This document shows positions 18,485 to 26,995 of a DNA stretch of 64,000 nt, piece by piece. Made by a program: the position numbers and the translations under genes. How positions within the stretch are numbered: position 1 is the first letter of the stretch; the number at the start of each line of letters is the position of its first letter. Origin of the DNA: Haloarcula hispanica ATCC 33960 (GTDB taxonomy: Archaea; Halobacteriota; Halobacteria; Halobacteriales; Haloarculaceae). The stretch lies in contig NC_015948.1 of assembly GCF_000223905.1 (NCBI RefSeq), positions 1,240,001-1,304,000 on the forward strand. Reading direction: 5' to 3'. The notes beneath the pieces were generated by a model. It ran no database searches. It was not told the origin of the DNA and saw nothing but the letters and a program-made list of their open reading frames with translations.

Positions 18485-19462
18485 TTACATGTAGCCGAGG
18501 TCGCGCAGGCGCTCCATCAGGTCTTCCTTGTCCTGGGCGCGGCCGGCGCGCTCGGTCGTGTTCGCCATGTCCTGCAGCCAAGCGGGCTCTTCGGCGGACT
18601 TGTCGGTGCTGACCTCGCTCCCGAGCGAACGGAATCCGGCGAAGTACTTCGGCGAGACCGGCACGTCTTCCTTCTCGATGCCCTCAGGCAGGTCGTCCTG
18701 TCCCTGCGGGACGTAGCCGTCGTCCGGGTAGCCCTCGACGGTGTCCGGGACGACGAAGTTCCAGAAGGCCTCCCACACGTCGGCTTCCGCGAACTGGAGA
18801 ATCGACTGGATGCGGTCGTGCGGCGGGTAGATGTCCGGGTCGTGACGCGGCGAGAAGAACGTCTCGTCGGCGCGGGACTCCTGCTCGTCCCAGCGGATGC
18901 CCGACAGGATGCCGTCGACGTCGTGCTCCTCGATAGTGTCGTTGAGCGCCACCGTCTTCAGGAGGTGGTTGCCGACGTAGGTGTCGAGCAGGAACGGGAA
19001 CGTGTCCTCCTCGTATTCGAGGATGTTCCGAATGTGGTGCTGGTTGTGCTCAGAGAGTTCGTCGACGGGGATGTCGTCACCCGGTTCGAGGCCGTTTTCG
19101 TCGACGTAGTTGCCCACGTCCTCGTTGCGCGCCCAGATGACGTCGAGGTCCCACTCGTCGGCCCAGTGTTCGACGAAGTCGATGAGTTCGTCGAAGTGCT
19201 GATAGTGGTCGATGAAGACGACCGGGGGTACTTCGAGGTCGAAGCGCTCGGCGACTTCCTTGACGAAGTACAGCGTCAGCGTCGAGTCCTTGCCGCCGGT
19301 CCACATCACGACAGGGTTCTCGTACTCTTCGAGGCCGGTCTTCGTGACCTCGATTGCCTTCTCGATCTTGTGGTTGACAGTCGGGTACTCTTCGGGGTCT
19401 TCGCCTTCCCCGTCAGTGTAATCAACGTCCAGATAGTCCGGGAACTCTGCTGATTCGGACAT
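18485..19462 (-). CDS. PAPS reductase-like / PP-loop ATP pyrophosphatase domain protein
   Basis: A 325-residue protein of the phosphoadenosine phosphosulfate reductase family. The PP-loop reads VVMWTGGKDSTLTLYFVKEV near residue 63. SGIRWDEQESRADETFFSPR and the later VWEAFWNFVVPDTVEGY are also family segments. Haloarchaeal members are annotated as PAPS reductase. However, the C-terminal redox cysteine motif (ECGLH) of true assimilatory enzymes is not visible, so sulfate reduction should not be assumed. A sulfotransfer or adenylation role is equally possible. The ATG at 19462 was chosen over an upstream in-frame start because MSESAEFPDYLDVDY begins the conserved part. Confidence 0.8.
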   Translation of the reverse strand: MSESAEFPDYLDVDYTDGEGEDPEEYPTVNHKIEKAIEVTKTGLEEYENPVVMWTGGKDSTLTLYFVKEVAERFDLEVPPVVFIDHYQHFDELIDFVEHWADEWDLDVIWARNEDVGNYVDENGLEPGDDIPVDELSEHNQHHIRNILEYEEDTFPFLLDTYVGNHLLKTVALNDTIEEHDVDGILSGIRWDEQESRADETFFSPRHDPDIYPPHDRIQSILQFAEADVWEAFWNFVVPDTVEGYPDDGYVPQGQDDLPEGIEKEDVPVSPKYFAGFRSLGSEVSTDKSAEEPAWLQDMANTTERAGRAQDKEDLMERLRDLGYM

Positions 19463-19598
19463 AGTGTAATGAGATATAATTACGAGTGCCAAGTACTTTT
19501 TGGATGGCCGACAGGTGTGTGAGGCGGTGGCAAATAAAACGGCGGCCGCGCCCGTTCAGGTCACTCGGGTTTTTTGCTGCCGGCGCGAAAGGCGTGGT

Positions 19599-20216
19599 AT
19601 GGACGACCGCCCAACCCTCCCGGCTCGCCTCTTTCACCGCTGGCTGTTGCGCTATGTCCCTGTAGCCGCGCTGATCCTGATAGTCAGTGGACTCCTCGGG
19701 TACGGACTCGGCAGTCAGGTACCCGCCGAGTGGCTTCAGAACCCCGGAACGACCGGCGAGAATCCCTTCATGCCGGCTGAGCTCACGACAGTCTCTCTGA
19801 CCGTTAACAACCTCGGGGCGTTGCTCGTGATGGCACTCGGCGCTATCTCGCTCGGTTCGATGACGGTCCTGTCGCTCGTCTTGAACGGCCTGCTCATCGG
19901 GGTCGTCGTCGGTATCGCACTCAAGCAGGTCTCGCCCGTCGTCGTCGCCGCACTCATCGTCCCACATGGCCTCATCGAGATCCCCGCACTGCTCATCGTC
20001 GCCGCCGTCGGGCTCCGGTTCGGGTGGCGCACGATACAGTACATCCGCGGCCGCACGGACGAACTGGTCACCGGACAGGATCTCCGGGAAGCCGGCTGGC
20101 TGCTTGCGACGGCCGCCGTACTAATCGTGATTGCGGCCTACATCGAAGCGAACCTCACAATCGAAATCGCGTCACGGTTCACGGACGCCGATCTCTCGGG
20201 CATCACGCCAGCGTAG
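19599..20216 (+). CDS. SpoIIM-family (DUF95) membrane protein
   Basis: A 205-residue integral membrane protein with about five hydrophobic segments. These include VPVAALILIVSGLLGYGLG near residue 20 and NNLGALLVMALGAISLGSMT near residue 69. The motif LIVPHGLIEIPALLIVAAVGLR (shown in part) with P-H-G-x-x-E is the diagnostic SpoIIM/DUF95 segment. The family is named for a Bacillus sporulation protein, but archaea do not sporulate, so the role here is unknown, perhaps membrane remodelling. The ATG at 19599 is 35 bases after a T-rich stretch. It is divergent from the PAPS-reductase-like gene. Confidence 0.85.
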   Translation: MDDRPTLPARLFHRWLLRYVPVAALILIVSGLLGYGLGSQVPAEWLQNPGTTGENPFMPAELTTVSLTVNNLGALLVMALGAISLGSMTVLSLVLNGLLIGVVVGIALKQVSPVVVAALIVPHGLIEIPALLIVAAVGLRFGWRTIQYIRGRTDELVTGQDLREAGWLLATAAVLIVIAAYIEANLTIEIASRFTDADLSGITPA

Positions 20217-20289
20217 CGGTTCGGACCGTCCGCTATTCTGTGTTGAGCTACGGCTCAGCAAAATTGAATCCGTGACCGGACTACGCGCG

Positions 20290-20892
20290 TTACGAGATGA
20301 ACTCGTTGTCGCGCCAGTTGACGCCCTCTTCTTCCTCGCCGTCGCGGGGTTCCTCTGCAACGTTGATCGCGGCGGGTCGCTCTTCCCCATCGACGATGCG
20401 GACAGCTTCGAGTTCCTCGTCGACCGCCGCAATTGCCGTCAGCGTGCCCTTTTCCGCGACTTTCGCGACCTCACACAGGACCTCGAACATCGCGTACTGG
20501 AGCGCTGTGTTCTGGAGCACGGTCTCGCGGTCGCCCTTGAAGCAGGCGTACTCAACGAGTTCGGACTCGATTTCTTCCTCTTCCTCTTCGAGTGCGCCCC
20601 ACTGGGGGCCACCGCCGGAACTCCCGGTACTCGCGGCCCCGGGCGGTCCCATCTCGTCGGGGTCTTCCTCGTACACCCGATTCTCCGTGACGCTGGCCTT
20701 GAGCTGGGCCGTCGGGGTGTACTTACTCATGGAGTCGTCTTTGGCGACAGCGCTGACGATTAGCGTATTGTTTCGACGGGTGATGTCGATGTCAGCGATT
20801 TCGGGGGGAAGGTCCGGATCCTCGAAGAAATCGTAGGCGTCTTCCAGTGGCAGTTCAAGTGTCGAGTGAAGTCTGTATACGCGGCTGGTCAT
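20290..20892 (-). CDS. Conserved haloarchaeal protein of unknown function
   Basis: A 200-residue acidic soluble protein. It opens with MTSRVYRLHSTLELPLEDA and has DITRRNNTLIVSAVAKDDS and KYTPTAQLKASVTENRVYEE in its first half. A Gly/Ser-rich hinge and a run of glutamates divide it from a mixed alpha/beta second half (VLQNTALQYAMFEVLCEVAK). I recognise it as a haloarchaea-restricted family but know no function. A start 54 bases upstream at 20946 is possible: a TATA-like element near 20971 would suit a leaderless start there. I prefer 20892 because the conserved part begins with it. Confidence 0.7.
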   Translation of the reverse strand: MTSRVYRLHSTLELPLEDAYDFFEDPDLPPEIADIDITRRNNTLIVSAVAKDDSMSKYTPTAQLKASVTENRVYEEDPDEMGPPGAASTGSSGGGPQWGALEEEEEEIESELVEYACFKGDRETVLQNTALQYAMFEVLCEVAKVAEKGTLTAIAAVDEELEAVRIVDGEERPAAINVAEEPRDGEEEEGVNWRDNEFIS

Positions 20893-21087
20893 GGTTGGGG
20901 AAGCGTGTATCAGTCGTCGAAGGCCGTCCGCTGACGCTGTAGTCATTACTCTATAGGGGCCACTTGCTTATATGACCTGTCCTTCATTCGCGGTTTCACC
21001 GCTCTATATCAGGCAATATATCAGGCGTATGTTAAAGGTATTTACAGACCTTCTAGCAGGCTATATGGTAGTGGTATTCAGTGCCTA

Positions 21088-21420
21088 CTAGTCGTCCGCA
21101 GGCGTGGGATCGCCGTCCTCCAGGTCGACATCCGCTTCAATACTGGGCGGGTACTTCCCGCGGTCGAGTTTCAGGTCCGACTGCGGCCGCGCCATGCAAG
21201 TCAGTGCGTAGTCCTCCCGTTCCCGGTCGGTCAGTCCGCGGGCGGCAGGCTGGGTAACCGACCCCTCGACAATCTTCGCCGAGCAGGCCAGGCACATCCC
21301 CACGCGGCAGGAGTACTCCTGGGCGATACCCTCCTCGATACACCGCGAGAGAATCGTCTCCTTCTCGGAGACGGTGATTTCCTCGCCCGTCCCCACGAAC
21401 GTCACCGTGTACTCGGTCAT
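21088..21420 (-). CDS. [2Fe-2S] ferredoxin, plant type
   Basis: A small electron carrier, 110 residues. The cluster ligands are in CRVGMCLAC (C-x4-C-x2-C), with the fourth cysteine in ALTCMARP. The start TEYTVTFVGTGEEITVSEKE is the usual beta-grasp. The C-terminal tail is acidic. Candidate partners in haloarchaea are 2-oxoacid oxidoreductases and reductases of many kinds. Here it is divergent from the geranylgeranyl reductase homolog, which needs an electron donor, so that pairing is possible but not shown. The ATG at 21420 was chosen as the start of the fold. Confidence 0.9.
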   Translation of the reverse strand: MTEYTVTFVGTGEEITVSEKETILSRCIEEGIAQEYSCRVGMCLACSAKIVEGSVTQPAARGLTDREREDYALTCMARPQSDLKLDRGKYPPSIEADVDLEDGDPTPADD

Positions 21421-21603
21421 GCTCGGCCCTTTGACACCCCCCAGCAAAACTCTTTATCACCGCTGTCCCGGAGTGAAACGGACCGCTGTCCGTCAATGCC
21501 GCATGACGCACCCGTAGTCGGCTGTGCATCGCAGAAACAGTTATAGCAGTGCGTAAAACCGATAGTCGGAATAATTTTCTCTCTCCGGGCAGGACGGGAG
21601 TGC

Positions 21604-23022
21604 ATGACCACACACCAGGACGGCAACGCCGGCGGAGCGTCGGCGACTGCACGGACCGTTTCCGTGGACGTTGTCGTCGTCGGGGCCGGGACATCCGGCT
21701 GTTACGCCGCAGCGACCGTTGCGGACGCGGGCTACGACGTCGTCGTCGTAGAGCGAAAGGACGAGACCGAGGCCGGCCACATCGCCTGCGGGGACGCGCT
21801 CAAGGGAGCCAGCGACTTCCCTGAAGCGATTCCGAAGTCACAGCTCGAACCGGCGTTTACCAACACCGATGTCGACCACGGCCGGTTCGAGATTCCACAG
21901 GAGGACACCGTTCTCGAAATTCCCGTGCCGGGCGAACTCGCCGTCATCGACCGCTGGGAGTACGGTCGCTGTCTCATCGAGGGTGCAAACGACAGCGGTG
22001 TGGAGTTCCACTACGACACGGTCGTTCAGGACGTGTTGCAGGACGACAGCGGCCGCGTGACAGGCGTGAAAGCCATGCGGAAAGGCGACCCCGTCACATA
22101 CGAGGGTGACATGGTCATCGACGGGGCCGGCGCGCTCTCGATTCTGCAGGACAAGACCGACCTCGAAGACGCGACCTTCGACACGAACGTCCAGTACTCG
22201 CAGTTCTGTTCGGCCTACCGGGAGATTATCGAGGTTGACGAGCCGGTCGAGTGGGACGACGCGCTCGTGTTCAAGCCGACCGAGCGCTCCGCCGGCTACC
22301 TCTGGTACTTCCCGCGTACGGACACGGAGATCAACGCCGGCCTCGGTTTCCAGATGAACGAGGAGCCGATGGAACTGGTCGACGACCTCAAGCGCGACCT
22401 GCAGGGCCGAAGCGAGTTCGAGGGTGCGGAGGTACAGGATAAACTCGGCGCTGCGCTGCCGACGCGCCGGCCATACGACTCCGCCGTCGCGCCCGGATTC
22501 ATGGCCGTCGGGGATGCCGCTGGACACGTCAATCCAACCACCGGCGGCGGTATCGCCGGTGCGGCCTACGCCGGGACCTACGCCGCCGAACAGGCAATCG
22601 AGGCTATCGAATCCGGCCGGACGGACGACGAAGCCGCGCTCTGGGAGTACAACGAGCGCGTGATGGAGCACTTCGGCGCCCGGTACGCGGCGCTTGACGT
22701 GTACAACATCTTCACCACCGCCTACGACGTCGACGACCTGATGGCGCTGCTGGCCGCGTTACCCGGCGAGAAGCTCGCCGAGGCGCTGTACGGCGGCTCG
22801 ACCAGTATCGGGCTCGGACTCAAAATCAAGATGGCAGTCAAGAGCATCGGCCACTTGGGGACCATCCGGGACCTCTACCAGACGAAAAAGGCTGCCGACC
22901 GGCTGCTGGACCATTACCAATCCTACCCCAGCGACCGCAGCGGCTTCGAGGCCTGGCAGCGCGAGCGTGATTCGATTATGGACGATATCTACGAAGTCAC
23001 TGGCGCAGAGCCCAAGTACTGA
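21604..23022 (+). CDS. Geranylgeranyl reductase family flavoprotein
   Basis: A FAD-dependent reductase of 472 residues that probably saturates the isoprenoid chains of archaeal lipids or related prenyl groups. The dinucleotide fold opens at residue 22 with VDVVVVGAGTSGCYAAATVA. GDALKGA fits the family active-site region (G-D-A/g). FMAVGDAAGHVNPTTGGGI is the second FAD-binding motif, near residue 300. GYLWYFPRTDTEINAGLGF is the family substrate-chamber segment. The first 20 residues are a Ser/Thr/Ala extension. Its length is somewhat above the roughly 400 residues of digeranylgeranylglycerophospholipid reductases, owing to a C-terminal helical tail. Whether the substrate is the core lipid or a quinone/prenyl side chain is open. 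Confidence 0.85.
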   Translation: MTTHQDGNAGGASATARTVSVDVVVVGAGTSGCYAAATVADAGYDVVVVERKDETEAGHIACGDALKGASDFPEAIPKSQLEPAFTNTDVDHGRFEIPQEDTVLEIPVPGELAVIDRWEYGRCLIEGANDSGVEFHYDTVVQDVLQDDSGRVTGVKAMRKGDPVTYEGDMVIDGAGALSILQDKTDLEDATFDTNVQYSQFCSAYREIIEVDEPVEWDDALVFKPTERSAGYLWYFPRTDTEINAGLGFQMNEEPMELVDDLKRDLQGRSEFEGAEVQDKLGAALPTRRPYDSAVAPGFMAVGDAAGHVNPTTGGGIAGAAYAGTYAAEQAIEAIESGRTDDEAALWEYNERVMEHFGARYAALDVYNIFTTAYDVDDLMALLAALPGEKLAEALYGGSTSIGLGLKIKMAVKSIGHLGTIRDLYQTKKAADRLLDHYQSYPSDRSGFEAWQRERDSIMDDIYEVTGAEPKY

Positions 23023-23131
23023 TTCCGCGGCTCGTTGCGTTTTCCGTTTGATTCTGATATTCTGGCGCGGGGTTGCCAGCAGCAGCGACGGCGTTTCGAA
23101 CAGCTATTCGGATAGTAGTTGCTGAAATCAT

Positions 23132-23143
23132 GAACTATAGTTC
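23132..23143. promoter_or_regulatory. Perfect 12-base palindrome upstream of the pilin gene
   Basis: GAACTATAGTTC reads the same on both strands. It lies 10 bases before an AT-rich TTTTATTATTTA element (23155-23166) that is likely the pilin promoter. It could be an operator. The leader that follows is long (roughly 80 bases), unusual among the mostly leaderless genes here. Confidence 0.4.
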
Positions 23144-23265
23144 TGAACAACAAGTTTTATTATTTAACAACATGATATCAAAACGAAGTCGCACTGGGGT
23201 CGGTCGACCGGGGGGTCACCGAGACGGAGACAGCGTGTCGACCGTCGCCCGAGTGGGGGTCAATC

Positions 23266-23721
23266 ATGCTAGCACGCAGATTCCAACCCGACGATAGTGC
23301 AGTCTCGCCAGTTGTTGGTGTCATTCTAATGGTTGCAATAACGGTGCTGTTGGCGGCGACAGCAGCGACGTTCTTCCTCGATTTCGGTTCTGGAAGTCTC
23401 GGCCAAAGCGCGCCACAGGCGGCGTTTACGTTCGATTACGACGCGGGTAGTCCCGACAGCCTGACAATCGAGCACCGGAGCGGCGACTCTATTCAGGCCG
23501 GGAATCTGTATATCACCGTTAGCGGGGCTTCAACCGCCAACGGGCAGCACGATTTCCCGAGTCTCGGCGGCGCACCGGCGGCCGGTTCGGAAATCACAGC
23601 CGGGTCGAAGGTGATGTTTTCGAGGAGCCCGCTCGATCTCTCGGATGCGACGGTCACGCTGAACTGGAAGTCGCCGGATAGCGGCAAATCGATCCAACTC
23701 GCCAGCTGGGAAGCGCCGTAG
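23266..23721 (+). CDS. Archaeal type IV pilin-like protein
   Basis: A surface adhesion or filament subunit, 151 residues. After a short positively charged leader (MLARRFQPDD) it has the archaeal pilin N-terminus SAVSPVVGVILMVAITVLL (residues 11-29). This hydrophobic stretch is cleaved by prepilin peptidase (PibD) and packs in the filament core. The rest is a small beta-rich head. The head has no cysteines and no recognised binding domain. It stands alone with its own regulatory region and no assembly ATPase nearby, as is common for haloarchaeal pilins. Confidence 0.87.
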   Translation: MLARRFQPDDSAVSPVVGVILMVAITVLLAATAATFFLDFGSGSLGQSAPQAAFTFDYDAGSPDSLTIEHRSGDSIQAGNLYITVSGASTANGQHDFPSLGGAPAAGSEITAGSKVMFSRSPLDLSDATVTLNWKSPDSGKSIQLASWEAP

Positions 23722-23726
23722 CGTAT

Positions 23727-24998
23727 TCACTCACTCAGTTGGCTAATCGCTTTACTGACGACATCGATACCGATTGCCAGTGAATTCTCGTCGACGTCGA
23801 ACGTGGGCGTGTGGTGGCCGCCGGGGTGGTCGGTCCCGATACCGACGAACGTCGCCGTCCCGCTGCGGCCCTGGACGCGGTCCATCAGATAGGTCGCGTC
23901 CTCGCTCCCACCGAGGTCGTCGGTCCGAAGGCGGCTTGTGACGCCGGGAACTGATTCTGCTGCGTCGTACACTACACCCGCAAGCGCGTCGTCGCTCACC
24001 GCACTCGGCGCTTCTGCGGTCGTCTCGACAGCGACTTCGCAGTCGTGCATCTCGGCCGCGGACGACATGACGGTGTCCGCCCGTTCGCTCATGTATTCTT
24101 TGAGCGAGGTCATCTCACCCCGGACTTCCCCTTCCAGCGTCGCTTCCTCGGGGACGATGTTCGTGGCTGTGCCACCCTCGACGACCCCGGCGTTGACCCG
24201 GGTCGCGCCGTCGCCGTGCCGTCGAATCGCGTGAAGGTTCTGGACGGCAGTCGCCAACGCTTGTACGGCGTCCCGTCCCTGTGCGGGATGCCCTCCAGCG
24301 TGCGCCGTCTCGCCGGTGAACGTCGCCTCGAACTGCCGAACCGCGAGGAAGCCGCCGACGCCGGCGACGATCTCACCGGTCGGATGATCGAGACCGATAT
24401 GTATCGCCAGCAAGTGGTCCACGTCGTCGAGATGACCGCTTTCGGCGACGGCCTTCCCGCCGCCGATAACCTCTTCGGCCGGCTGGAAGACGACTTTGAA
24501 CGTCCCCTTGAAATCACTCTCTTTCACTGCCTCCAGCACGCCAAGGCCAATCGTCGCGTGGGCGTCGTGCCCGCAGGCGTGCATGTACCCCTCGTTGGCT
24601 GAGCGGAACTCCTCCGTCACCGGGGCATGTGCCACGCTGTCTGACTCCGTTATCGGAAGCGCGTCGATGTCGACCCGGAGCGCGACGGTCGGCCCATCGC
24701 CCTGTTCGAGCACAGCGAGGGCACCGGTGAATCCCCCAGTGGCGGCCTCCAGCACGTCCTCACGAGCCCCGGCCTCTCGGGCCTTCGCCTGCCAGTCTTC
24801 GAGTTCATCAGCGTCCGGGACTGCCATCCGCGCGTCGCCGTCCACGACATCCTGACCGAGATGCAACTGGTCGACGCCGATCCGTTCGAGTTCGTCGACG
24901 ATGCGACTGGTGGTGTAGAACTCCCGCCACGCGGGTTCGGGATAGCTGTGTAAGTCGCGCCGAACGGACCTGAGCCGTTCCTGTTGAGACTCGTTCAT
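23727..24998 (-). CDS. M20 family amidohydrolase (N-acyl-amino acid hydrolase type)
   Basis: A zinc-dependent amidohydrolase of 423 residues that removes an acyl or peptide group from amino acids. It has RRDLHSYPEPAWREF at the start and MHACGHDAHATIGLGVL as the metal-binding core. PAEEVIGGGKAVAESG carries the catalytic Glu, and EVRGEMTSLKEYM is in the dimerisation domain. The last metal site is in GTDHPGGHHTPTFDVDE. The ATG at 24998 is 26 bases from a TATA element, supporting a leaderless message. Candidates are N-acetyl amino acids or hippurate-like compounds. Confidence 0.88.
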   Translation of the reverse strand: MNESQQERLRSVRRDLHSYPEPAWREFYTTSRIVDELERIGVDQLHLGQDVVDGDARMAVPDADELEDWQAKAREAGAREDVLEAATGGFTGALAVLEQGDGPTVALRVDIDALPITESDSVAHAPVTEEFRSANEGYMHACGHDAHATIGLGVLEAVKESDFKGTFKVVFQPAEEVIGGGKAVAESGHLDDVDHLLAIHIGLDHPTGEIVAGVGGFLAVRQFEATFTGETAHAGGHPAQGRDAVQALATAVQNLHAIRRHGDGATRVNAGVVEGGTATNIVPEEATLEGEVRGEMTSLKEYMSERADTVMSSAAEMHDCEVAVETTAEAPSAVSDDALAGVVYDAAESVPGVTSRLRTDDLGGSEDATYLMDRVQGRSGTATFVGIGTDHPGGHHTPTFDVDENSLAIGIDVVSKAISQLSE

Positions 24999-25020
24999 GC
25001 CGGCGAAACGGGGCACAGCT

Positions 25021-25028
25021 ACTTATAC
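25021..25028 (-). promoter_or_regulatory. TATA element of the M20 amidohydrolase gene
   Basis: Read on the minus strand it is TATAAGT, centred about 26 bases from the ATG at 24998. This favours that start over one six codons upstream. Confidence 0.5.
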
Positions 25029-25062
25029 GAATCCACAGGAGCGGACGACAGTCACTCCGGGG

Positions 25063-25395
25063 CTACGACCCGCTGCCGACCTGCGTCCGCTGTTCGACGC
25101 CGGCCTCAACGTGGATGGCGTTCGGGAAGGTTCGCTGAGTAACGTTCCGAGCGAACTCCTCGTACCCGACGATCTCTATCGTTCGGGTGTAGACGGTGTG
25201 AGTCCAGGACTCGAAGCGGCCGCCGCTTGGCCCCAGTGACTTCGACTGAGGAACCCGCAGCTCCTGTGGCTGCTTCGGATGCGGGCCTTTCAGTTCGACC
25301 CCCTTCTGTTCGGCGCTCTCTTTGATCTCTGTGACAATGTCCTCGAGGCGGTGTCGGTCCCCACTGCTGAAAGTCAGCGTCGTGACGAAGGGCAT
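25063..25395 (-). CDS. uS10-family ribosomal protein paralog
   Basis: A 110-residue protein with the ribosomal S10 fold: MPFVTTLTFSSGDRHRLEDI, then KGPHPKQPQELRVPQSK, then WTHTVYTRTIEIVGYEEFA. It matches the uS10/mL48 family but does not look like canonical haloarchaeal S10, which normally is encoded beside EF1-alpha. Here the neighbours are an amidohydrolase and an Ap4A-type Nudix hydrolase. It is therefore a paralog, perhaps a ribosome-associated or regulatory factor. The start at 25395 gives the S10 fold directly; longer in-frame starts at 25434 and 25479 are possible. Confidence 0.75.
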   Translation of the reverse strand: MPFVTTLTFSSGDRHRLEDIVTEIKESAEQKGVELKGPHPKQPQELRVPQSKSLGPSGGRFESWTHTVYTRTIEIVGYEEFARNVTQRTFPNAIHVEAGVEQRTQVGSGS

Positions 25396-25490
25396 CTGTA
25401 GACGAACACTCAGCCGCGAGTGACAAAAGGCCATCTGTTTCCGTTGTGTCTCCGATATTCTCTTAAGTAGCGGTGTCATAAAATCCGATA

Positions 25491-25922
25491 ATGATAGAGG
25501 CCACGAGCGCGGGAGCCATCCTCTTTCGCGATACGCGTGGCCGGCGGGAGTACCTCCTGCTCAAGAGCCGACCCGGCGATTGGGAGTTCCCCAAGGGCGG
25601 CGTCGAGGGCGAGGAAGAGCTCCAGCAGACCGCCATACGCGAAGTGAAAGAGGAGGCCGGCATCGGTGATTTCCGGCTTTTAGACGGGTTCCGCGAAGAC
25701 TACGACTACGTGTTCGAGGCGAACGGCAACACCATCCACAAGACGGTCCACCTGTTCGTCGCGAAATCGTTCGAAGCGTCAGCCGAACTGTCCACAGAAC
25801 ACCGCGACCTGCAGTGGCGCGACTACGAGCAGGCCATCAACACAGTCACGCAGGACGGCCCCCGCGAGATACTCGAACAGGCAGACGAGTTCCTCGACGA
25901 ACGAGCGGACGACGAGGAGTAG
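25491..25922 (+). CDS. Nudix hydrolase, bis(5'-nucleosyl)-tetraphosphatase type
   Basis: Cleaves dinucleoside polyphosphates such as Ap4A, keeping these alarmone-like molecules low. The 143-residue protein has a complete Nudix box, GGVEGEEELQQTAIREVKEE followed by AGI, with the REUXEE core intact. WEFPKGGVE and the tyrosine-rich DYDYVFEANGNTIHKTVHLF match the Ap4A hydrolase subgroup. It begins just before the uS10 paralog on the opposite strand, so the two share a divergent promoter region. It contrasts with the degenerate Nudix protein at 3.5-4.1 kb. Confidence 0.87.
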   Translation: MIEATSAGAILFRDTRGRREYLLLKSRPGDWEFPKGGVEGEEELQQTAIREVKEEAGIGDFRLLDGFREDYDYVFEANGNTIHKTVHLFVAKSFEASAELSTEHRDLQWRDYEQAINTVTQDGPREILEQADEFLDERADDEE

Positions 25923-26262
25923 AGAGAGCGGCGACACTCGGCCGGATTCATCCAGCACCGACGCGGCGCTCTGGATAGCTACCGCTCCGTCGTCGCTTGC
26001 TGACCGGCTCAAGTGACCTCACCGGATAACCAGCCCATGAACACAGATCCCCTAAACTAACATATAAATTAAAATACAGAATTACATTCGATAGTAAAAT
26101 GCACGACTGCCCACCCCATATGTAGCCTAACCTTTATTTCCGCGATATCATCTGCCGTTGAGATAATTACGAATGGGGATTTATTTTATAAACAGTATTT
26201 CCCCCAATACTAACAGTATTTTTAAATAGGATAAGATTACAGTTTTCAAAGAGGCGTCTAAA
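25923..26262. other. AT-rich gene-free stretch of 340 bases
   Basis: From about 26030 onward this gap is far richer in A and T than the surrounding genes. No coding frame is credible. It holds the promoter and operator-like half-sites of the DUF4013 gene near its right end. The sharp composition change may mark an old insertion boundary, but no terminal repeats are seen. Confidence 0.5.
26191..26228 (+). promoter_or_regulatory. Half-site cluster and TATA element before the DUF4013 gene
   Basis: AACAGTATTT occurs at 26191-26200 and again at 26212-26221, exactly 21 bases apart (two helical turns). Between them is the inverse half-site AATACT (26206-26211), so AGTATT and AATACT alternate three times. 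The second direct copy runs into TTTAAATA, a likely TATA box, about 38 bases before the ATG at 26263. This looks like a repressor-binding array over the promoter. Confidence 0.45.
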
Positions 26263-26955
26263 ATGTTAGAAGACGGACTATCGTACCCAATGCAAGGCGA
26301 CAGTTGGATAGCACAGATGTTGATCGGCGGCGTACTGCTGGTGTTCTTTTTCCTCCTGATCCCAGTGTTCGCGTTCAACGGCTACTTGCTTCGTGTGATC
26401 GGAACGACCGTCGAGGGCGAATCCGAACCACCTGCCTGGGACGACTGGGGTGAACTCATCATCGACGGAGTCAAGTTCAGTATCGTCGGTCTCGTGTACT
26501 CTATCGTTCCCATAGCTGTCATCTTCGGTATCGGGAGCGTCCTCCTCGGATTGGGTGGTGCTGCTGGGAACTCTGGCGGCGGAATCATCGCCGGCTTCGG
26601 GCTCATGACACTGCTCCTTCTGATTCCGGTAATGTTTCTCATTTACTATATTGTCCCGGCAGCACTCGCCAATATGGCGGTCGAAGGCAGCCTTGGAGCA
26701 GCGTTCGACTTCTCGCTGCTGAAAAATGTCGTCCTTACGAGTGACTACTTCATCGCAGTCCTGATGCCGATTGTCGTTGGCATTATTACGAACCTCATCA
26801 GCAATATTCTGGCGTTTACTGTCATCGGACTCGTTCTCGTTCCGTTCGTCACCTACTACGGGCAGGTCGCCGTCTTCCGTATGTTCGGAACGGCATTCGC
26901 AAGCCAGACGAACAAGAGCGCACAGCAGGTAACAGGTCCGACCACGTCAGCCTAA
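26263..26955 (+). CDS. DUF4013 family membrane protein
   Basis: A 230-residue integral membrane protein of unknown function. The first 20 residues carry GLSYPMQGDSW, typical of the family, followed by hydrophobic segments near residues 20-42, 65-95, 105-135 and 160-200. PAWDDWGELIIDGVKF is the conserved loop between the first two. ANMAVEGSLGAAFDF is a second family segment. The DUF4013 label is by pattern recognition. Its upstream region is AT-rich with operator-like repeats, suggesting tight control. No operon partner. Confidence 0.83.
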   Translation: MLEDGLSYPMQGDSWIAQMLIGGVLLVFFFLLIPVFAFNGYLLRVIGTTVEGESEPPAWDDWGELIIDGVKFSIVGLVYSIVPIAVIFGIGSVLLGLGGAAGNSGGGIIAGFGLMTLLLLIPVMFLIYYIVPAALANMAVEGSLGAAFDFSLLKNVVLTSDYFIAVLMPIVVGIITNLISNILAFTVIGLVLVPFVTYYGQVAVFRMFGTAFASQTNKSAQQVTGPTTSA

Positions 26956-26995
26956 CCCAGCAGTTCTTACGCGGCCGGCTATTTTTTCGAGATAC

